Below are positions 32,729 through 35,592 of a stretch of 35,592 nucleotides of DNA, piece by piece (position 1 is the stretch's first letter; each line of letters begins with the position of its first letter). Source of the stretch: CAZWSE01 sp964636575 (GTDB lineage Bacteria > Pseudomonadota > Alphaproteobacteria > Rhodobacterales > Rhodobacteraceae); NCBI GenBank assembly GCA_964636575.1, contig CAZWSE010000028.1:1-35592 (forward strand). The letters run 5' to 3'. Position numbers and translations under genes: made by a program. Below the pieces are notes generated by a model, which was not told the DNA's origin, did not search any database, and worked only from the letters and a program-made list of their open reading frames with translations.

Positions 32729-33607
32729 ATGGACATTCGCGCGATCTTGGCGGGGCTCGCCTTTGCCATCATGTGGTCCTCCGCTTTCACATCCGCACGC
32801 ATCATCGTTGCTGACGCATCGCCCCTGTTTGCGCTGTCGCTACGCTATCTGATCTCGGGGCTGCTGGGGGTCATCATCGCGCGGGCACTCGGGCAAAGCT
32901 GGCACCTGACCCCCGCACAATGGAAAGCGACAATCCTCTTCGGGGTCTGCCAAAACGCGCTCTATCTGGGGCTGAACTTTGTGGCCATGCAAACCATCGA
33001 AGCATCGCTCGCAGCCATCATAGCCTCCACGATGCCACTGCTAGTGGCCATCGCAGGGGTGGTCTTTCTGGGCGAGAAACTGAAACCGCTCAGCATCCTT
33101 GGACTGATCGCAGGGATCATCGGAGTCGGTCTGATCATGGGAAGCCGGATTAGCGGCGGGATAGACCTCTACGGGCTGGCGCTCTGCGGGATCGGGGTGC
33201 TGGCCCTCACCTTCGCAACACTCTCGGTCAGAGGGGCGACATCAGGCGGAAACTTCCTGATGATCGTAGGGCTGCAAATGCTGGTCGGCTGCGCGGCACT
33301 GACCATCGCAGCCATACTCTTCGAAACACCGCGGATCACCCCAAGCTGGACGCTCGCCGCAGCCTTTGCCTACACCACGCTCGTACCGGGGCTGGCAGCG
33401 ACCTTCGTTTGGTTCTGGCTGGTCAACCGGATCGGGGCAACACGGGCAGCGACGTTCCACTTCCTCAACCCCTTCTTCGGGGTGGCAATTGCAGCGCTGT
33501 TATTGGGGGAAAAGCTCGGTTTCGTCGACATTATCGGCGTTTTGGTCATCACCTTGGGAATTCTGGCGGTCCAACTGTCAAAACAGGCAAAACCCTCTGG
33601 CGCCTGA
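32729..33607 (+). CDS. EamA/DMT-family transporter
   Basis: A 292-aa inner-membrane exporter with ten helices in two EamA repeats. The first starts ILAGLAFAIMWSSAFTSARIIVADASPLFALSLRYL. The second contains ATFVWFWLVNRIGATRAATFHFLNPFFGVAIAALLLGEKL, a classic EamA signature. AAGGATAG precedes the ATG. The substrate is unknown. It is a distant relative of the exporter at 12773 and not a close duplicate. Confidence 0.9.
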   Translation: MDIRAILAGLAFAIMWSSAFTSARIIVADASPLFALSLRYLISGLLGVIIARALGQSWHLTPAQWKATILFGVCQNALYLGLNFVAMQTIEASLAAIIASTMPLLVAIAGVVFLGEKLKPLSILGLIAGIIGVGLIMGSRISGGIDLYGLALCGIGVLALTFATLSVRGATSGGNFLMIVGLQMLVGCAALTIAAILFETPRITPSWTLAAAFAYTTLVPGLAATFVWFWLVNRIGATRAATFHFLNPFFGVAIAALLLGEKLGFVDIIGVLVITLGILAVQLSKQAKPSGA

Positions 33608-33661
33608 TTCGGTGTGTTGATAGGACGATTCCAATAATAATAAAGGCTGGGGGGCCTGAAA

Positions 33662-34078
33662 ATGGATCGACGCAGTTTTATAGCTATGGGCGCTGCCACG
33701 CTCATGCTGCCAAACACATCTCACGCGGCATATACACCAACCGAATATCTTCCGTCTGAATGGCGGTCATTCCGCAAGCAAAACAAGATCGCATTGCTGA
33801 ACTTCAACGCAAGCTGGTCGATGACCTGCCAGCTGAAACGGGAAGCCTTGGAACAGCTCTTGTCGGAAAATCCGGACTACGCCAGCAGCATCACCCATCT
33901 GGATATTGACTGGGACACATATGCCTTTGCAGAATGGACCAAAGCGATGAAAGTCGAACGACGCTCGACGCTCGTGGTCATGAAGGGCACGCGCGAAGTG
34001 GCGCGGCTGGTGGCAGAACCGGAATACGACAAAATCAAAGGGCTGCTGGATACGGCACTGAACGCAGCACTGCGCTAG
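33662..34078 (+). CDS. Secreted thioredoxin-like protein with a single active-site Cys
   Basis: A 138-aa precursor with a twin-Arg-type N-terminus MDRRSFIAMGAATLML, then SHA-A cleavage near residue 22. The mature part resembles the C-terminal thioredoxin domain of DsbD/ScsB. Where those have a CxxC (pattern AAWCLTCK), this protein has ASWSMTC, so Ser53 replaces the first Cys and only Cys56 remains. The DNA codons are TCG and TGC, so it is not a misread. It may bind or present a partner rather than exchange disulfides. Its stop shares a CTAG with the convergent glutathione peroxidase. Confidence 0.8.
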   Translation: MDRRSFIAMGAATLMLPNTSHAAYTPTEYLPSEWRSFRKQNKIALLNFNASWSMTCQLKREALEQLLSENPDYASSITHLDIDWDTYAFAEWTKAMKVERRSTLVVMKGTREVARLVAEPEYDKIKGLLDTALNAALR

Positions 34079-34593
34079 TTCAACATCGCCTCAATGGCCT
34101 TGGTAACCTTGCGCGACAAGGGGCGTACATTTGACCCCCATGTGGCAGCAACCTCACCGCTGGGGCTGATAAGCACCTTGTTAAAATTCCACTTGGGGGT
34201 GAACCCCGTCTCTGACGCGACCGCTTTGTAAAACGGATGCGCCTTCGCGCCTTTGACATGGGTGATATCGGCCATCGGAAAATCGAGGCCAAATGTCAGC
34301 TCGCAAAACTCTTTGACCTCCGCGGCCGACCCAAGCTCTTGATTGAAATCATCAGACGGCACCGCCAAAACAACCAATCCTTGATCGCGATAGCGGTCAT
34401 ATAGGGTCTGCAAGCCGTCGTACTGACCAACAAACCCACATTGGGACGCGGTGTTAACGACAAGCACAGGCTGACCCGCCCAGTCCGAAATCTTCAAAAA
34501 TCCACCGTCTATTGAAGGAAAACTGCCCGTTGGTTTGGCGGCAACCACGCCAGCGCCAAGCGTCAATACAAGCGCACATATCAATCGGATCAT
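34075..34593 (-). CDS. Secreted glutathione peroxidase, Cys type
   Basis: A 172-aa precursor with a Sec signal (hydrophobic residues 3-18, AAA-like end). The NTASQCGFVGQYDGLQ motif has the peroxidatic Cys52 in place of selenocysteine, followed by the LVVLAVPSDDFNQE segment and the WNFNKVLI block with the catalytic Trp. The family reduces H2O2 and lipid hydroperoxides. ATG34593 has GGGAG nine nt upstream; a longer reading has no signal peptide. Divergent from msrB. Confidence 0.92.
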   Translation of the reverse strand: MIRLICALVLTLGAGVVAAKPTGSFPSIDGGFLKISDWAGQPVLVVNTASQCGFVGQYDGLQTLYDRYRDQGLVVLAVPSDDFNQELGSAAEVKEFCELTFGLDFPMADITHVKGAKAHPFYKAVASETGFTPKWNFNKVLISPSGEVAATWGSNVRPLSRKVTKAIEAMLN

Positions 34594-34739
34594 CTGTTCA
34601 TTCTCCCTGTTGTATAGATAAGTACGCAGGGCAAAGGGTTCCAGATCACTCAACACAGATCTGTGCCCGCTGAAATATCCCTTTGATTTCTGCGCAATCA
34701 CCCCATTTACTAAGCAACGCATCAATCCGGAGGTGATCC

Positions 34740-35189
34740 ATGTCGACCTACACCAAAAACCCAGACGTCATCGCAACCCTGTCGCCTGAAGAATTCTACG
34801 TGACACAAGAATCCGGCACCGAACGGCCTGGAACCGGGGCTTTGCTTGATAACAAAGAACCGGGCATCTACGTCGACATCGTATCGGGTGAGCCTCTGTT
34901 TGCATCCTCGGACAAATACGAATCCGGTTGCGGCTGGCCCAGCTTCACCAAAGTGATCGAACCGGCCTATGTACAAGAATTGTCTGATCGCAGCCTCGGA
35001 ATGGTCCGCACCGAAGTGCGCAGCACACACGGCGACAGCCACCTCGGCCACGTCTTCCCGGACGGCCCGCGCGATCGGGGCGGGCTGCGGTATTGCATCA
35101 ACTCGGCCTCGCTCCGGTTCGTGCACCGTGACGACATGGAAGCCGAAGGATACGGGGAATACATAAACCAAGTGGAGGACGTAGCATGA
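34740..35189 (+). CDS. msrB: Peptide-methionine (R)-S-oxide reductase, zinc-free type
   Basis: Reduces the R form of methionine sulfoxide. The 149-aa protein has SGCGWPSF (Cys64, probable resolving), the HLGHVFPDGP block and the catalytic Cys119 in RYCINSASLRF. The two CxxC pairs that bind structural zinc in E. coli MsrB are missing (GIYVDIVSGEP and RSTHGDSH in their places), so it belongs to the zinc-free group. GGAGG six nt upstream. The ATGA overlap with msrA couples the pair. Confidence 0.95.
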   Translation: MSTYTKNPDVIATLSPEEFYVTQESGTERPGTGALLDNKEPGIYVDIVSGEPLFASSDKYESGCGWPSFTKVIEPAYVQELSDRSLGMVRTEVRSTHGDSHLGHVFPDGPRDRGGLRYCINSASLRFVHRDDMEAEGYGEYINQVEDVA

Positions 35190-35592
35190 GCAATGAACGC
35201 GCAGTACTGGCAGGCGGCTGCTTTTGGGGAATGGAAGATCTTATCCGCAAACGGGCGGGGGTCATCGACACACGGGTCGGCTACACAGGCGGCGACGTGC
35301 CCAACGCGACCTACCGCAACCACGGCACACACGCCGAAGGGATTGAGATCATTTTCGACCCTAACGTGGTGTCATATCGGGAATTGCTGGAACTTTTCTT
35401 CCAGATCCACGACCCGACAACGCCAAACAGACAAGGCAATGATCGGGGGCTTTCGTATCGGTCGGCTATCTACTACGTGGACGACGCGCAACACGAGGTC
35501 GCGCTCGACACAATCAAAGACGTAGAAGCCTCAGGACACTGGCCGGGCAAAGTGGTGACAGAAGTCGAACCCGTCAGCGCCTTCTGGGAAGC
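35186..35592 (+). CDS. msrA: Peptide-methionine (S)-S-oxide reductase, 3' end outside the window
   Basis: Reduces the S form of methionine sulfoxide. It starts MSNERAVLAGGCFWGMED, with catalytic Cys12 in GCFWG, followed by VGYTGGDVPNATYRNHGTHAEGIEI and SYRSAIYYVDDAQ. 135 complete codons are visible. The ATG overlaps the msrB stop by 4 nt. The GTHAE form, rather than GTGHAE, is known in some alphaproteobacterial MsrA proteins as I recall. Confidence 0.93.
   Translation, partial: MSNERAVLAGGCFWGMEDLIRKRAGVIDTRVGYTGGDVPNATYRNHGTHAEGIEIIFDPNVVSYRELLELFFQIHDPTTPNRQGNDRGLSYRSAIYYVDDAQHEVALDTIKDVEASGHWPGKVVTEVEPVSAFWE

Noticed and set aside
35193..35525. Another plus-strand open frame at the right edge
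   Set aside because: It is an out-of-frame reading of msrA, whose true frame begins at 35186 with GCFWG.

Overview
The window looks like the chromosome of a marine alphaproteobacterium of the Rhodobacterales (Roseobacter group). The petABC bc1 operon has a 187-residue Rieske protein whose cluster ligands fall at the same residue numbers as I recall for Rhodobacter sphaeroides. Other pointers are a PetP/PetR pair, a Brucella-type RibH2 under an FMN riboswitch, and an ADP-forming CoA ligase next to a CaiD-like hydratase. Coding density is very high. Junctions are often 4-nt overlaps, no stretch over 300 bp lacks a gene, and the longest gaps (5081-5305 and 11451-11679) hold regulatory sequence. 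I see no insertion sequence, prophage, CRISPR array or integrase.

Layout. 1-2233: end of a tRNA-Lys, then dapF-mtaB. 2298-5080 (minus strand): petA-petB-petC. 5306-7584 (minus): a glutathione S-transferase, a membrane LytTR regulator and a PaiB-like flavin-binding protein. 7638-8291: FMN riboswitch and ribH2. 8265-11583 (minus): TPP riboswitch and thiBPQ. 11680-13711: aroC and a DMT exporter. 13759-14628 (minus): ilvE. 14787-19979: one tight operon, petP-petR-HDAC-like-xseB-ispA-dxs. 19976-21514: a divergent YeeZ-like epimerase and a methyltransferase. 21511-28780 (minus): a seven-gene run, VOC protein, class II aldolase-like protein, two membrane di-iron hydroxylases, acyl-CoA dehydrogenase, ADP-forming CoA ligase and CaiD-like hydratase. 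28840-32170: adenine deaminase and AMP nucleosidase. 32315-35592: HU, a second DMT exporter, a thioredoxin-like protein, periplasmic glutathione peroxidase, msrB and the start of msrA.

How the parts work together. Cofactor supply: ribH2 (FMN) and thiBPQ (thiamine) are each preceded by the matching riboswitch. Both leaders can fold a hairpin over their own Shine-Dalgarno, so both switches probably act on translation. Dxs uses thiamine diphosphate and opens isoprenoid synthesis. IspA and Dxs feed the quinone side chain used by the bc1 complex, and the bc1 regulator PetR is co-transcribed with them. Purines: AMP nucleosidase and adenine deaminase form a route from AMP through adenine to hypoxanthine. 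Repair: MsrA, MsrB and glutathione peroxidase sit together.

The best candidates for something undescribed are (1) the seven-gene minus-strand operon, which looks like a carnitine/gamma-butyrobetaine-type acyl-CoA module joined to two di-iron hydroxylases and an aldolase-fold protein that seems to lack its catalytic Glu; and (2) a strand-biased octamer-like motif, core CTCTAAC, found eight times on the plus strand and never on the minus strand, in coding and non-coding DNA, in several reading frames, and in genes of both directions.
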